From assembly GCF_007954625.1 (NCBI RefSeq), contig NZ_CP042420.1, positions 1,128,501-1,192,500 on the forward strand: a DNA stretch of 64,000 nt. Direction: 5' to 3'. This DNA comes from Leuconostoc lactis. GTDB taxonomy: Bacteria > Bacillota > Bacilli > Lactobacillales > Lactobacillaceae. Under the pieces are notes generated by a model. The model was not told where the DNA came from and ran no database searches. It saw only the letters and a list, made by a program, of their open reading frames with translations. Below, piece by piece: positions 39,155 through 48,152 of the stretch. How positions within the stretch are numbered: the stretch's first letter is position 1; each line of letters opens with the position of its first letter. The position numbers were made by a program, and so were the translations under genes.

Positions 39155-40085
39155 ATAATGGTTGAATCCAAGTGTTTTGCGCGCCTGCTTTTGTGAGGGC
39201 ATTGGCGATGTTAATTGCATCATCGTTATTTTTGGCCAGGGCAAACATTGCCCCCCCAATACCGGCACCGGTCAGCTTAGCACCTAATGCGCCAGCATGT
39301 AGGGCAGCATTGACAAGGTTGTCAAGTTTGGGGTGCGACACACCGAGTGATTGTAATTCGTGGTGTGCTGCCGTAAATAACAAACCGACGTGTTCGGGCT
39401 GATTATGGGTTAAATCAGTCCGAACTTTTTCTGCGATTTGGCCTAAATGGACAATTTTTTGCCAAGTGAGGTCGTAATCATCATCCAAATTACTTTTCAC
39501 GATATTAACGGCGTGCATCGTTTGGCCATGAATGCCTGTATCAGCGACCACAAGTGTCCCGGTTAAGGTCATTTTAAAAGCCGTTAAGGTATCGTTTTTG
39601 ACGAACCAGATGGGATCATCTGAACCGACAGTGGCAGCATCTAAACCAGATGCGGAGCCATGGGAAATGCCTTCCGCCAAATCGGTAAAGTGTTTTAATT
39701 GGTCAGGTGACAAGGGAGCCTTCACGTAATCAAAAAAGGCTTTTGTGATCGAGGTTGCAAAAGCCGCTGACGCGCCGAAACCACGTTCTTGTGGAATATT
39801 GGTTTCAATTTCTAGCGTGAAAGGGGCATCAACCAAATTTAACGATTGCAGTAATTTAAGGATGAGCTGACGTAAGCCTTCCACATTCGCGCCTAATTCA
39901 TCGAGGTCGCCGTGAAACGTGCTACTTTCAATCGTCTGCCCGCTAAAGGCTGGGCGAATTGTTGTAGTCACGGTCAGGTTCGTTAATGGAATGGCAATAG
40001 CTGGTTGGTTATAAACGACGGCATGTTCACCGACTAAAATAATTTTGGCATGGGCAATTCCCACTCCAAGCATTTGACTAATCAT
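39153..40085 (-). CDS. mvk: Mevalonate kinase
   Basis: First kinase of the lower mevalonate pathway; GHMP family, 310 residues. Motifs: KIILVGEHAVVY at 14-25, ATP-binding PQERGFGASAAFA at 98-110, and the C-terminal LTGAGIGGAMFAL near 278. CGGAG lies 7 nt before ATG 40085. A promoter TTTACA-18 bp-TACAAT on the minus strand (40136-40141 and 40113-40118) fits. It is monocistronic, unlike the usual arrangement with mvaD, mvaK2 and fni, which are 29 kb away. Confidence 0.94.
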   Translation of the reverse strand: MISQMLGVGIAHAKIILVGEHAVVYNQPAIAIPLTNLTVTTTIRPAFSGQTIESSTFHGDLDELGANVEGLRQLILKLLQSLNLVDAPFTLEIETNIPQERGFGASAAFATSITKAFFDYVKAPLSPDQLKHFTDLAEGISHGSASGLDAATVGSDDPIWFVKNDTLTAFKMTLTGTLVVADTGIHGQTMHAVNIVKSNLDDDYDLTWQKIVHLGQIAEKVRTDLTHNQPEHVGLLFTAAHHELQSLGVSHPKLDNLVNAALHAGALGAKLTGAGIGGAMFALAKNNDDAINIANALTKAGAQNTWIQPL

Positions 40086-40146
40086 GATTTTTCTCCGAAT
40101 TTCCTTTACTATTGTACCGCACTTTTCTAAATAGTGTAAAATGATA

Positions 40147-40214
40147 GATGAATTGCGTTGTTAAGTTTGTCGTAGTGTTGTCTGATTAGGGCAAAGTTAA
40201 CAACGCAATTCATC
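40147..40214. repeat. Perfect 18-bp inverted repeat between mvk and dinG
   Basis: Arms 40147-40164 and 40197-40214 are exact reverse complements. One mismatch and four more pairs (TTTG/CAAA) extend the stem inward around a 24-nt loop. No T-run, so it is not a terminator. It lies in the dinG 5' leader, upstream of the Shine-Dalgarno AAAGGTG, and also directly upstream of the mvk -35. Confidence 0.8.
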
Positions 40215-40241
40215 ACTAAATTCCAGAGAAAGGTGTTTGCT

Positions 40242-42647
40242 ATGAACGCCAATAAAACGTTTGTTGTTGTCGATTTAGAAACAACTGGACAAAGTGTTGC
40301 TCGCGGTGGGCGCATCATCCAAATTGGGATGACTTTTATCAAAAATCGCCGCATCATTGATCATTTTGAATCTTTTGTGGATCCAGGGCAACCAATTGAT
40401 CGCAACATTCAACAACTTACGCATATTTCAGAAAAAGATGTGCGCGATGCGCCTTATTTTGAAGAAATCGCACCAGTTCTACGTAACATGTTACAAGATA
40501 CGGTACTAATTGCGCATAATATTAATTTTGATTATCCTTATTTGAACGACGAGTTAGCACGAACAGGCTTTCCAGTGTTGAATAATCCTGCCATTGACAC
40601 GGTCCAATTAGCACAAATTTTGTTGCCAACAGCGCCAGGCTATCGGTTGTTGGATCTGACAACATTTTTAAATATTACGCTCAATAACGCCCATCGGGCA
40701 AATGCTGATGCGCAAGCAACAGCGTTACTATTTTTGAAATTATGGCAAAAGGCGGAACAGTTACCCGTCGTTGTCCTCCAACAATTACAATTTGGTCAGT
40801 GGCCGCTCCTGAGACAAACACAGGATTTTTTACGGGTGGTCAAATCAAAACGACAACTAGCTGATTTTGACATTGTGGCCCAAGTCGCCGTGACGAAACC
40901 AGATCCCGTGCCACCAATGGCGCCAGCGACGTTGCCAGCCTATCCACAATCTTCTCAAGAGAAGCAGCAACAATTTGGGCAATGGTTAACCTCAAATGAG
41001 GCCCAAAATGATTTAATGAATCGCGTCTATGCGTTCTTAACTAAAAAAACTGATGGCGTGTTAACAGTATTGACTGCGCCGAAAATTGGCAAAACTTTGG
41101 GTTATTTGGTGCCTTTAATTTTTGATCCGCAAGCACGGCCAATTGTGTTGTTGACAAATGATGACAGTTTGCAGCAACAGCAACAAGCATTGGTGGAGAA
41201 AATCGCTAAATTATTGGCTATCCATTTTACGGCAGCCATTTTGCATGATCCGAGTGCGTATATTGATGTTGAACGTTTTAACCAATTGTTAAAAACAGCT
41301 GACGACACGTCGCCAGCCCAATTCTTCAAAGCCCGCATTTTAGTGTGGTTAACACAAACACAGACTGGTTTATTAAACGAAATCCAAGTCGGCGCTACCA
41401 ATTTGCCGATTCTAGATGAATTGCGTGGTAATGAGCAGGGGATTTTCTATCAACGCGCCCAGCGTTTAGTCAACCGTGCTGAAGTGTTGACGATGAATTT
41501 TGAAACTTACTTTAATCAGGCGCAACCGCTTTTGGTAGCGCGTGAGCGTACAAAATGGCCGGTCGTGGTCATGGAAACGCCGAGTGCGTTTGTTGATGAA
41601 TTATCAGCACATTATCGGGCACAATTGAATTTGACTGATATTAAAAACAGTTTGAAAGGGTTAATGCATCAAGAAGTTGCTGGGCTCACGCATAAGCAGC
41701 GTTTGTTTGTCAAACAGAGTGTGGCGGAAGCCTTGAAATTAGTGAAGCAAATTTTGCAAACCGACAAGGTTGCCACGCAACTCAAGCGCGCAGAACGTCT
41801 ATTAATGATCATCATGCGCTTAATGACGATTTTGGATATTGGCGAGCATGGCGTTGTCCCGGCGTCATGGGCGACCTTACCGCACGAACTGACCAACATC
41901 AAACGGTTGCAGCAAGAACCAGTTGTGACAGTGCAGGATCAAGAACACGACGAAAACGGGCAAACACAGCTCACGAGAACATTCTTCGTCCCAGTCGCAA
42001 CAACGTATCAAACACACTTTTTGGCGCATATCCATAAACTTTTGGTTGTCAGTGAGTACTTAGATAATCAGGTGAGTGCCTTTTTGCGTGAGGTGCCAGA
42101 ACAGATGACGGCAGAACGTGATTTTATTCACCATGATAATCAACCAGTAACCGTGATTCAAATGGGTCGCACCTCGCCAGTCACGCACTTGCAAGCGCTC
42201 ACACAGCATAACGTGGGTGAAATTATGATGATTGTGCCAGATAGTGAACGGGTGAATCATTGGTATCAAAAGTTAAAACATGTTTTGACAACCGATTACG
42301 GGCTCGTTGCGGAAGGGGTCACCGGCTCACTTGAAAAAATCCAACGCCAACGGCATACCGAACAGCAAAATATTCTGATTGTCACGCCAAAAATCATGTC
42401 AACCATGTGGTTACGCGATCAGGAGTTACCCAACATTGTGATTGTACCGGAACGGGAAGTTTGGCAACCAGTGTCACGTCTCGCCTTGGTATTAACTGAA
42501 ATGCAACGTCATCCGAAAGCATTACTCGTGACACAATTAAATGCTATGCAACGCCACCGGTTCAAATCACAAGCAGACATTAAAGCCAACGTGGCGTTAA
42601 AAAATAATTTGCTGGCACAGTATGACCAAATTTTGACAGATTTTTGA
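40242..42647 (+). CDS. dinG: DinG-like protein: DnaQ-type exonuclease fused to a degenerate helicase
   Basis: 801 residues in the dinG position before ypmB-aspB-asnS-dnaD. The N-terminal 3'-5' exonuclease looks intact: VVVDLETTG at about 8-16, IAHNINFDYPYL near 92 and HRANADAQA near 150. The rest aligns with the XPD/DinG-like helicase in layout, but its motifs are eroded: APKIGKTLGYL near 279 instead of a full GTGKT loop, VVMETPSAF near 440 where DEAH is expected, and no GRLIR-type motif VI at the end. It may work as an exonuclease only. Start chosen at ATG 40242 because AAAGGTG is 7 nt upstream. Confidence 0.85.
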   Translation: MNANKTFVVVDLETTGQSVARGGRIIQIGMTFIKNRRIIDHFESFVDPGQPIDRNIQQLTHISEKDVRDAPYFEEIAPVLRNMLQDTVLIAHNINFDYPYLNDELARTGFPVLNNPAIDTVQLAQILLPTAPGYRLLDLTTFLNITLNNAHRANADAQATALLFLKLWQKAEQLPVVVLQQLQFGQWPLLRQTQDFLRVVKSKRQLADFDIVAQVAVTKPDPVPPMAPATLPAYPQSSQEKQQQFGQWLTSNEAQNDLMNRVYAFLTKKTDGVLTVLTAPKIGKTLGYLVPLIFDPQARPIVLLTNDDSLQQQQQALVEKIAKLLAIHFTAAILHDPSAYIDVERFNQLLKTADDTSPAQFFKARILVWLTQTQTGLLNEIQVGATNLPILDELRGNEQGIFYQRAQRLVNRAEVLTMNFETYFNQAQPLLVARERTKWPVVVMETPSAFVDELSAHYRAQLNLTDIKNSLKGLMHQEVAGLTHKQRLFVKQSVAEALKLVKQILQTDKVATQLKRAERLLMIIMRLMTILDIGEHGVVPASWATLPHELTNIKRLQQEPVVTVQDQEHDENGQTQLTRTFFVPVATTYQTHFLAHIHKLLVVSEYLDNQVSAFLREVPEQMTAERDFIHHDNQPVTVIQMGRTSPVTHLQALTQHNVGEIMMIVPDSERVNHWYQKLKHVLTTDYGLVAEGVTGSLEKIQRQRHTEQQNILIVTPKIMSTMWLRDQELPNIVIVPEREVWQPVSRLALVLTEMQRHPKALLVTQLNAMQRHRFKSQADIKANVALKNNLLAQYDQILTDF

Positions 42648-42685
42648 TATAATAAATCTAGCTATGCGTTGGAGGACTAAACAAA

Positions 42686-43219
42686 ATGATGCAATTTAAA
42701 GATGATATTCGAATCCGCCAACGTCAACGCCGTTCCCGCATTCATTGGGCGCGGATTTGGTTTGTCGGGGCGGGTATCGGAATTGTCGTGGCAACCATTA
42801 CGTTAGGTTACTTTTATGTGTCGTTAAGTCCGATGCGACAAGATGAGGCGCGACTGCAAAAATTGGTGAAGGCCAAAACAGACATCGCGACGGTTAAGCA
42901 AATTAGTGCTGATTATCGTAAAGGAACGACTTATGCGGTTGTTGGGACAACGGCTCGTGGTCAAGAAAAGGTTGCCATTGTCCACGGGAATAGTCCGCGC
43001 GTCACGGTTTATGATCGGCGAGACGGGATGACCAATCAACAATTAGGGCAATTATTACTGAAAACGTATCAGCCAAAGAAAATTTATTCTGCAAATATCA
43101 GCGAGTACAAAAAAACGTTGGTATGGGAAGTCAGCTATAAAGGGCAAAACAATGCTTTAAATTACCTGACCTTAGATTTTAAAACTGGAAAACCTTATCG
43201 GGTTATTAACGGCCTGTAA
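42686..43219 (+). CDS. ypmB: YpmB-like membrane-anchored protein (DUF5590)
   Basis: 177 residues: a basic N-terminus, one membrane segment (about 22-45), then an extracytoplasmic domain with the repeat-like YAVVGTTARGQEKVAIV. Position between dinG and aspB matches ypmB of Bacillus. Function unknown; PepSY-like folds have been proposed for relatives. An extended -10 (TGA-TATAAT, 42645-42653) inside the dinG stop and GGAGGA 9 nt before ATG suggest transcription starts here for ypmB-aspB-asnS. Confidence 0.85.
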   Translation: MMQFKDDIRIRQRQRRSRIHWARIWFVGAGIGIVVATITLGYFYVSLSPMRQDEARLQKLVKAKTDIATVKQISADYRKGTTYAVVGTTARGQEKVAIVHGNSPRVTVYDRRDGMTNQQLGQLLLKTYQPKKIYSANISEYKKTLVWEVSYKGQNNALNYLTLDFKTGKPYRVINGL

Positions 43220-43241
43220 GTAATAGGAACGAGGAGAAAAA

Positions 43242-44423
43242 ATGATTTCGGAAAGAGCGCAAGCAGTCGAAGCCGCCGCTACCTTGGCAATGAGTCGTTT
43301 AGCCAAGGCCATGCAAGCCGATGGGATTGATGTGATTAATTTGGGCGTTGGCGAATCAGATTTTCAAACACCCGAACACATTGCCCAAGCAGCGATTGCG
43401 GCGATTGAAGCCCATCAAACCAGCTTTTATACCCCAACAAGTGGGTTAGACGCTTTAAAGCAAGCCATTGTGGATCATGTACAGCAACGGTATGATGCCA
43501 CCATCGCTCGTAACAATGTGACGGTGACGACTGGGGCTAAATTATCACTTTATGCGCTAATGCAGGTGCTCTTAAATCCAGGCGACGTCGTGGTTGCAGC
43601 GGCACCACTTTGGGTCAGCTATGTTGAACAAATTAAGCTAGCTGGCGGCCAATTGCAAACAATTGTGCCAGATAATGCCGCTTTGAAGTTAACGGTAGCT
43701 GATTTAGAGGCGCTGACAACACCGGTTAAGGCCATTATTGTAAATTCGCCAACTAACCCTACCGGGCAAGTTTATACGCGTGATGAATTGCAGGCTATTT
43801 TAAATTGGGCTGACGAACATGACACGTATGTTATTTTGGATGAAATTTATGGTCAGCTCGTTTATAACGGGGCAACATTCACGTCAGGCTTGCAACTCCA
43901 ACCGCTTGAAAATAGTCGGATGATTATCGTTGATGGTGTGTCGAAAGCCTATGCGATGACCGGTTGGCGAATTGGTTGGACGTTAGCTAGTGCTGACATT
44001 ATTGCGGCGATGAATAAATTGTTGGATCACATGACGTCTAATCCAACAGCAGTCGCACAATATGCAGCGATTGCGGCGTTGACAGGTGACCAGTCATCTG
44101 TTGAAGTGATGCGACAAGCCTTTGAGAAACGCTTGAACGCCACGTTTGATGCCCTTAACAGCGTGCCAGGCCTTGAAGTGGCCGTCAAGCCCGAAGGTGC
44201 TTTCTACCTATTCCCAAAGGTTGACCCACAAGTACTGGCGGCGGCTGGGGTAGCTGATACCAGTGAGTTGTCGATGAAAGTCCTGAAAGAAGCACGTGTG
44301 GCCATGCCATCTGGTGAAGGCTTTGGGATGCCAGGTTATTTGCGAATGGGCTATGCCAAAGACCAAGCCGTTTTGGACGAAGCTGTTCGTCGTTTAACAG
44401 AATTTTTTCAACAATACATTTAA
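43242..44423 (+). CDS. aspB: Pyridoxal phosphate aminotransferase, aspartate type
   Basis: Class I/II fold-type I aminotransferase, 393 residues, most like the AspB aspartate aminotransferases of Gram-positives. The PLP lysine lies in SKAYAMTGWRIGW near residue 235, with NSPTNPTGQVY near 168 and the substrate-carboxylate arginine near the C-terminus (YLRMGYA). Placement next to asnS fits aspartate/asparagine supply. GAGGAG lies 6 nt before ATG. Confidence 0.9.
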   Translation: MISERAQAVEAAATLAMSRLAKAMQADGIDVINLGVGESDFQTPEHIAQAAIAAIEAHQTSFYTPTSGLDALKQAIVDHVQQRYDATIARNNVTVTTGAKLSLYALMQVLLNPGDVVVAAAPLWVSYVEQIKLAGGQLQTIVPDNAALKLTVADLEALTTPVKAIIVNSPTNPTGQVYTRDELQAILNWADEHDTYVILDEIYGQLVYNGATFTSGLQLQPLENSRMIIVDGVSKAYAMTGWRIGWTLASADIIAAMNKLLDHMTSNPTAVAQYAAIAALTGDQSSVEVMRQAFEKRLNATFDALNSVPGLEVAVKPEGAFYLFPKVDPQVLAAAGVADTSELSMKVLKEARVAMPSGEGFGMPGYLRMGYAKDQAVLDEAVRRLTEFFQQYI

Positions 44424-44431
44424 TTAAAATA

Positions 44432-44475
44432 GAGGAGAAGCAGGTGGTGCGGTAACAAACCACGTGTATATGATC
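44432..44475 (+). promoter_or_regulatory. asnS leader: Shine-Dalgarno separated from the start by a short hairpin
   Basis: GAGGAG at 44432-44437, then GTGGT (44444-44448) pairing with ACCAC (44459-44463) around 10 nt, then 12 nt to ATG 44476 (6 nt to ATG 44470). The same Shine-Dalgarno is well placed for GTG 44444, which would encode only three codons before TAA. Confidence 0.4.
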
Positions 44476-45783
44476 ATGTCACAAGATATTCCCACAATTC
44501 AAATTATCGATGCTAAAGACTATGTTGGCCAAACGGTCAAGATTGGGGCTTGGCTTCGTCAAAAGCGCGGTTCAGGTAAGTTGGCCTTTTTGCAATTACG
44601 CGATGGTACAGCATTCTTTCAAGCTGTGGTAGCCAAAGCAGATGTACCAGAATCAGTCTTTGAACTGGCTAAAGGATTAAAGCAAGAAACAAGTTTGTAC
44701 GTGACGGGTGAAATCCGTGAAGATGCGCGATCATCATTTGGCTATGAAATGGCAGTGTCAGATATTGAAGTCATTGGTGAAAGCCATGATTATCCAATCA
44801 CGCCAAAAGAACACGGGACAGACTTCTTGTTTGATGAACGGCACCTCTATCTACGTCATTTAAAGCCGTTTGCGACATTGAAGATCCGAAATACATTGAT
44901 TGCCGCAACGTATGAATTCTTTAACAACGAAGGTTTCGTCAAGTTGGATTCACCACTCTTGACTGGTTCTGCCCCAGAAGGGACCACTGAATTGTTTGAA
45001 ACGGATTACTTTGGTGAATCTGCTTATTTGTCACAAACTGGACAATTGTATGCTGAAGCAGGGGCAATGGCCTTTGGGAAGGTCTTTACTTTTGGTCCAA
45101 CATTCCGTGCAGAAAAGTCAAAGACACGCCGTCATTTGACGGAATTTTGGATGGTTGAACCAGAAATGGCCTTCATGCATCAAGAAGAGAGTCTGGAATT
45201 GCAAGAACGCTATATTTCATTCTTGATTTCAAAGGTCTTGGAACGCAATGAGCAAGAGCTTGATATTCTTGGTCGTGACAAGGCGTTATTGGCGTCTTAC
45301 ACGGAACTCCCTTACCCACGTATTAGTTATGATGATGCGGTGAAGTTGTTGCAAGACAATGGCTTTGATATTGAATGGGGTGTTGACTTTGGATCACCAG
45401 AAGAAACATTCTTGGCTAATCACTTTGCTAAGCCTGTCTTTATTATCAATTTCCCAAAAGCAATCAAAGCCTTCTATATGAAGCGTCACGCAACACGTGA
45501 TGATGTTGTCGTGTCTGCCGACTTATTGGCACCAGAAGGTTATGGGGAAATTATCGGTGGTTCAGAACGTGATACCGACTATGAATACTTGAAGATGCGC
45601 ATTGAAGAACAAGGCTTAGACCTTGAGGAATACAACTGGTATTTGGATTTGCGTAAGTTCGGTTCAGTGCCACACTCAGGCTTTGGCTTAGGATTAGAAC
45701 GCATGGTCACATTTGTCACGGGTGAAGAACACATTCGTGAAGCCATTCCGTTCCCACGAATGACTAATCGTATTCGACCATAA
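44476..45783 (+). CDS. asnS: Asparagine-tRNA ligase
   Basis: Class IIb synthetase charging tRNA-Asn. About 435 residues: an OB-fold anticodon domain first ([24 protein letters not shown]), then the catalytic core with motif 2 [22 protein letters not shown] near 210 and motif 3 [15 protein letters not shown] near 400. In-frame starts exist at GTG 44464, ATG 44470 and ATG 44476; I take the last because homologues begin just before IQIIDAK. None has a Shine-Dalgarno at normal distance. Confidence 0.94.
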   Translation: MSQDIPTIQIIDAKDYVGQTVKIGAWLRQKRGSGKLAFLQLRDGTAFFQAVVAKADVPESVFELAKGLKQETSLYVTGEIREDARSSFGYEMAVSDIEVIGESHDYPITPKEHGTDFLFDERHLYLRHLKPFATLKIRNTLIAATYEFFNNEGFVKLDSPLLTGSAPEGTTELFETDYFGESAYLSQTGQLYAEAGAMAFGKVFTFGPTFRAEKSKTRRHLTEFWMVEPEMAFMHQEESLELQERYISFLISKVLERNEQELDILGRDKALLASYTELPYPRISYDDAVKLLQDNGFDIEWGVDFGSPEETFLANHFAKPVFIINFPKAIKAFYMKRHATRDDVVVSADLLAPEGYGEIIGGSERDTDYEYLKMRIEEQGLDLEEYNWYLDLRKFGSVPHSGFGLGLERMVTFVTGEEHIREAIPFPRMTNRIRP

Positions 45784-45852
45784 TTTTTAAAGGGCGAAGA
45801 CAGCTTTTGTTCAGCGTCCCTGACCAAAACATGTTAGACTAAAGTAGATGAT

Positions 45853-45883
45853 AAAAACGTCCAAGCTTAACTTGGACGTTTTT
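45853..45883 (+). terminator. Terminator between asnS and dnaD
   Basis: 13-bp stem AAAAACGTCCAAG/CTTGGACGTTTTT with loop CTTAA. It lies 70 nt after asnS; an extended -10 (TGT-TAGACT) sits just upstream. Confidence 0.88.
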
Positions 45884-45915
45884 ATAACGGTATTGGAATC
45901 AAAGTAGGTTGACAG

Positions 45916-46554
45916 ATGGTATTAGATCAACGATTACAACAATATATTCAAGCAGGTCAAACAGCGATTAGTAATGATTTGTTGCAACACTATCACGAAA
46001 TTGGGATGGATAATGATGATTTAGCCTTATATTTACAGGTAACGCGAATTCAAAATCAAGGGGATGCTGCGACGCCTAAAATATTAGCGCAAATTTTACA
46101 CGTGACTGAAAATGTCGTGGTTGCCCGCTTGAAAAGTTTGATTACGCGTGAGCTGATGGTGATTGCCGCGACCACGAAACAAGTGGAAACGTATGATTTT
46201 ACGCCAATGATTGCGAAATTGCTGCAAGGGCAACAAATTAGTGTGCAACCCATCATGTCTGATGGCAAATCGACGCGTCGTGAAATTTTCCAAACGTTGG
46301 AGGCTGAATTTGGTCGGCCATTGACGCCGATGGAAATGCAGACGGTTGGCCATTGGTTTGATCAAGATCATTTTGAACCAGACTTGATGTTATTAGCCAT
46401 TCAAGAAGCCGTTGCCAACAATGCGCGTAGTTTACGCTATATTGAAACAATTTTGGTGAACTGGCAACGAGATAATGTTAAAACAGCCACCCAAGCGCAA
46501 ATTGCCAAGCAAAAGCGTCGCGGGGTGACCTACACATATGATAATTTATTTTAA
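45916..46554 (+). CDS. dnaD: DnaD-family replication initiation protein
   Basis: Helps load the replicative helicase during primosome assembly in low-GC Gram-positives. 212 residues: an N-terminal winged-helix part and a C-terminal DnaD domain around FQTLEAEFGRPLTPMEMQTVGHWF (about 118-141) with the later SLRYIETILVNWQR (about 174-187). Its place after asnS matches Bacillus. GTAGG precedes ATG. The last 9 nt overlap the end of the convergent small gene. Confidence 0.9.
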   Translation: MVLDQRLQQYIQAGQTAISNDLLQHYHEIGMDNDDLALYLQVTRIQNQGDAATPKILAQILHVTENVVVARLKSLITRELMVIAATTKQVETYDFTPMIAKLLQGQQISVQPIMSDGKSTRREIFQTLEAEFGRPLTPMEMQTVGHWFDQDHFEPDLMLLAIQEAVANNARSLRYIETILVNWQRDNVKTATQAQIAKQKRRGVTYTYDNLF

Positions 46555-46830
46555 AATAATGTGTGGAACAGGGTGTTCTAACTGTAAGTGAAACCCAAAA
46601 ATAAGTTGGCCATCTGGCGCAAATAATTGCGTTTCACTGCTCATATCTTGCAGGCGCGTTTGCAATTGGGATAACGTCATGGGCTGCTGGCCGGTCACGA
46701 TGATCAAATTGGGACCAGATGTAGCGAATTTAACCTGATCAACAGGTAAAATTACCGACGTATCTTGCCAATATAAGCGACTTTTTGGGGACATATAGTG
46801 TGTGAGTTGTGTTAAATCAATCAATTTCAT
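46546..46830 (-). CDS. Small soluble protein of unknown function
   Basis: 94 residues from ATG 46830, supported by GTAGG on the minus strand. It looks folded rather than random (LIIVTGQQPMTLSQLQTRL), with no membrane segment and no cysteine. I do not recognise the family. It runs against dnaD, overlapping its stop by 9 nt, with no terminator between them. Confidence 0.6.
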   Translation of the reverse strand: MKLIDLTQLTHYMSPKSRLYWQDTSVILPVDQVKFATSGPNLIIVTGQQPMTLSQLQTRLQDMSSETQLFAPDGQLIFGFHLQLEHPVPHIILK

Positions 46831-46889
46831 ATGCAATTAAACCTACCTATCGTCACGTGATGTGACTTAATTAGTATAAAGGAAAACAA

Positions 46890-48023
46890 ATGGAAAAAAC
46901 ATATCATTTAATGGCGACTGCTGCGGCAGGTCTTGAGTCATTAGTCGGCAAAGAACTGGATCGCTTGGGCTATGAACCAAAAGTCGAAAATTATCGTGTC
47001 CGTTTTGATGGCACAGCGCGTGACATTTTAAACGCTAATATTTGGTTACGAACAGCTGACCGTGTGAAAATCATCGTTGGTGAATTTGATGCGACAACAT
47101 TTGATGACTTATTTGAAGGCGTTAAAGCCTTACCATGGGAAGATTATCTGAACTATGATTCAGAATTCCCAGTGGCCGGACGGTCTAAGAAGTCGGAACT
47201 ATTTAGTGTCCCAGATGTGCAAGCCATTACGAAAAAGGCGATCGTTAATCGCTTACAAGAAGCGTACCATATTCGGACACGTTTACCTGAAAATGGCTAT
47301 TTTGCACAGCTTGAAGTCATGATCGACAAGGATCATGTGATTGTCACATTGGATACGACGGGGCCATCATTGTTTAAACGTGGTTATCGTGTCAATAAAG
47401 GTGGGGCGCCGTTAAAGGAAAACTTTGCCGCAGCGTTGGTTTTGTTGACGAATTGGCATCCAGATCGACCATTTGTTGATCCAACCACAGGATCAGGGAC
47501 ATTAGCAATTGAAGCTGCCTTGATTGGCCGAAATATTGCGCCTGGCTTGATTCGTGACTTTGATATTGAGCAAATGGATTGGTTTGATAAGACATTATCT
47601 GAGACGGTACGTGATGAAGCAGAAGCACAAGCAGATTATGACCGGACATTGGATATTCAAGGCTTTGATATCGATGAAAATATGGTACAAATCGCGATTG
47701 AAAATGCGAAGCATGCCGGCCTTGGACAAGATATTGTCTTTAAGCAACTGGCGGCCAAAGATTGGACGACAGACAAAGAAAATGGTGTGATTGTAGCCAA
47801 CCCACCATACGGTGAGCGATTGGGCGAATTAGATGCAGCGCGTGAACTATATACGCAAATGGGTGACGTTTATCGCCAATTACCAAGTTGGAGTAAGTAT
47901 ATTTTAACGAGTGATTTAGACTTTGAAAATGCTTATGGTGAGAAAGCCACGAAACGTCGCAAGCTCTACAACGGGGCATTGCGTGTCGATTATTTCCAGT
48001 ATTGGGGTAAGCGTGCCAAATAA
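46890..48023 (+). CDS. THUMP-domain class I rRNA methyltransferase (RlmL/YpsC type)
   Basis: 377 residues: an N-terminal THUMP RNA-binding domain (about 1-160), then a Rossmann SAM-binding core with FVDPTTGSGTLAIEAAL near 193 and the base-methylation motif NPPYGERLG near 303. YpsC-type proteins correspond to the first half of Escherichia coli RlmL, which makes m2G2445 of 23S rRNA; that target is inferred. AAAGGA lies 6 nt before ATG. Confidence 0.9.
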   Translation: MEKTYHLMATAAAGLESLVGKELDRLGYEPKVENYRVRFDGTARDILNANIWLRTADRVKIIVGEFDATTFDDLFEGVKALPWEDYLNYDSEFPVAGRSKKSELFSVPDVQAITKKAIVNRLQEAYHIRTRLPENGYFAQLEVMIDKDHVIVTLDTTGPSLFKRGYRVNKGGAPLKENFAAALVLLTNWHPDRPFVDPTTGSGTLAIEAALIGRNIAPGLIRDFDIEQMDWFDKTLSETVRDEAEAQADYDRTLDIQGFDIDENMVQIAIENAKHAGLGQDIVFKQLAAKDWTTDKENGVIVANPPYGERLGELDAARELYTQMGDVYRQLPSWSKYILTSDLDFENAYGEKATKRRKLYNGALRVDYFQYWGKRAK

Positions 48024-48027
48024 AAAT

Positions 48028-48067
48028 AAAGCAAAATTTGTGCAGATTGCATAAATTTTGCTTTTTT
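48028..48067 (+). terminator. Terminator after the THUMP methyltransferase
   Basis: 12-bp stem AAAGCAAAATTT/AAATTTTGCTTT with a further small TGCA/TGCA hairpin in its loop, then six Ts. Confidence 0.88.
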
Positions 48068-48152
48068 ATTTTTGCGTGATAACCCGTGTTTTTTCGTATT
48101 ATATTGGTAGAATGGTTAACAATATTGAATATGTAAGAAATGAGGCGTATCT

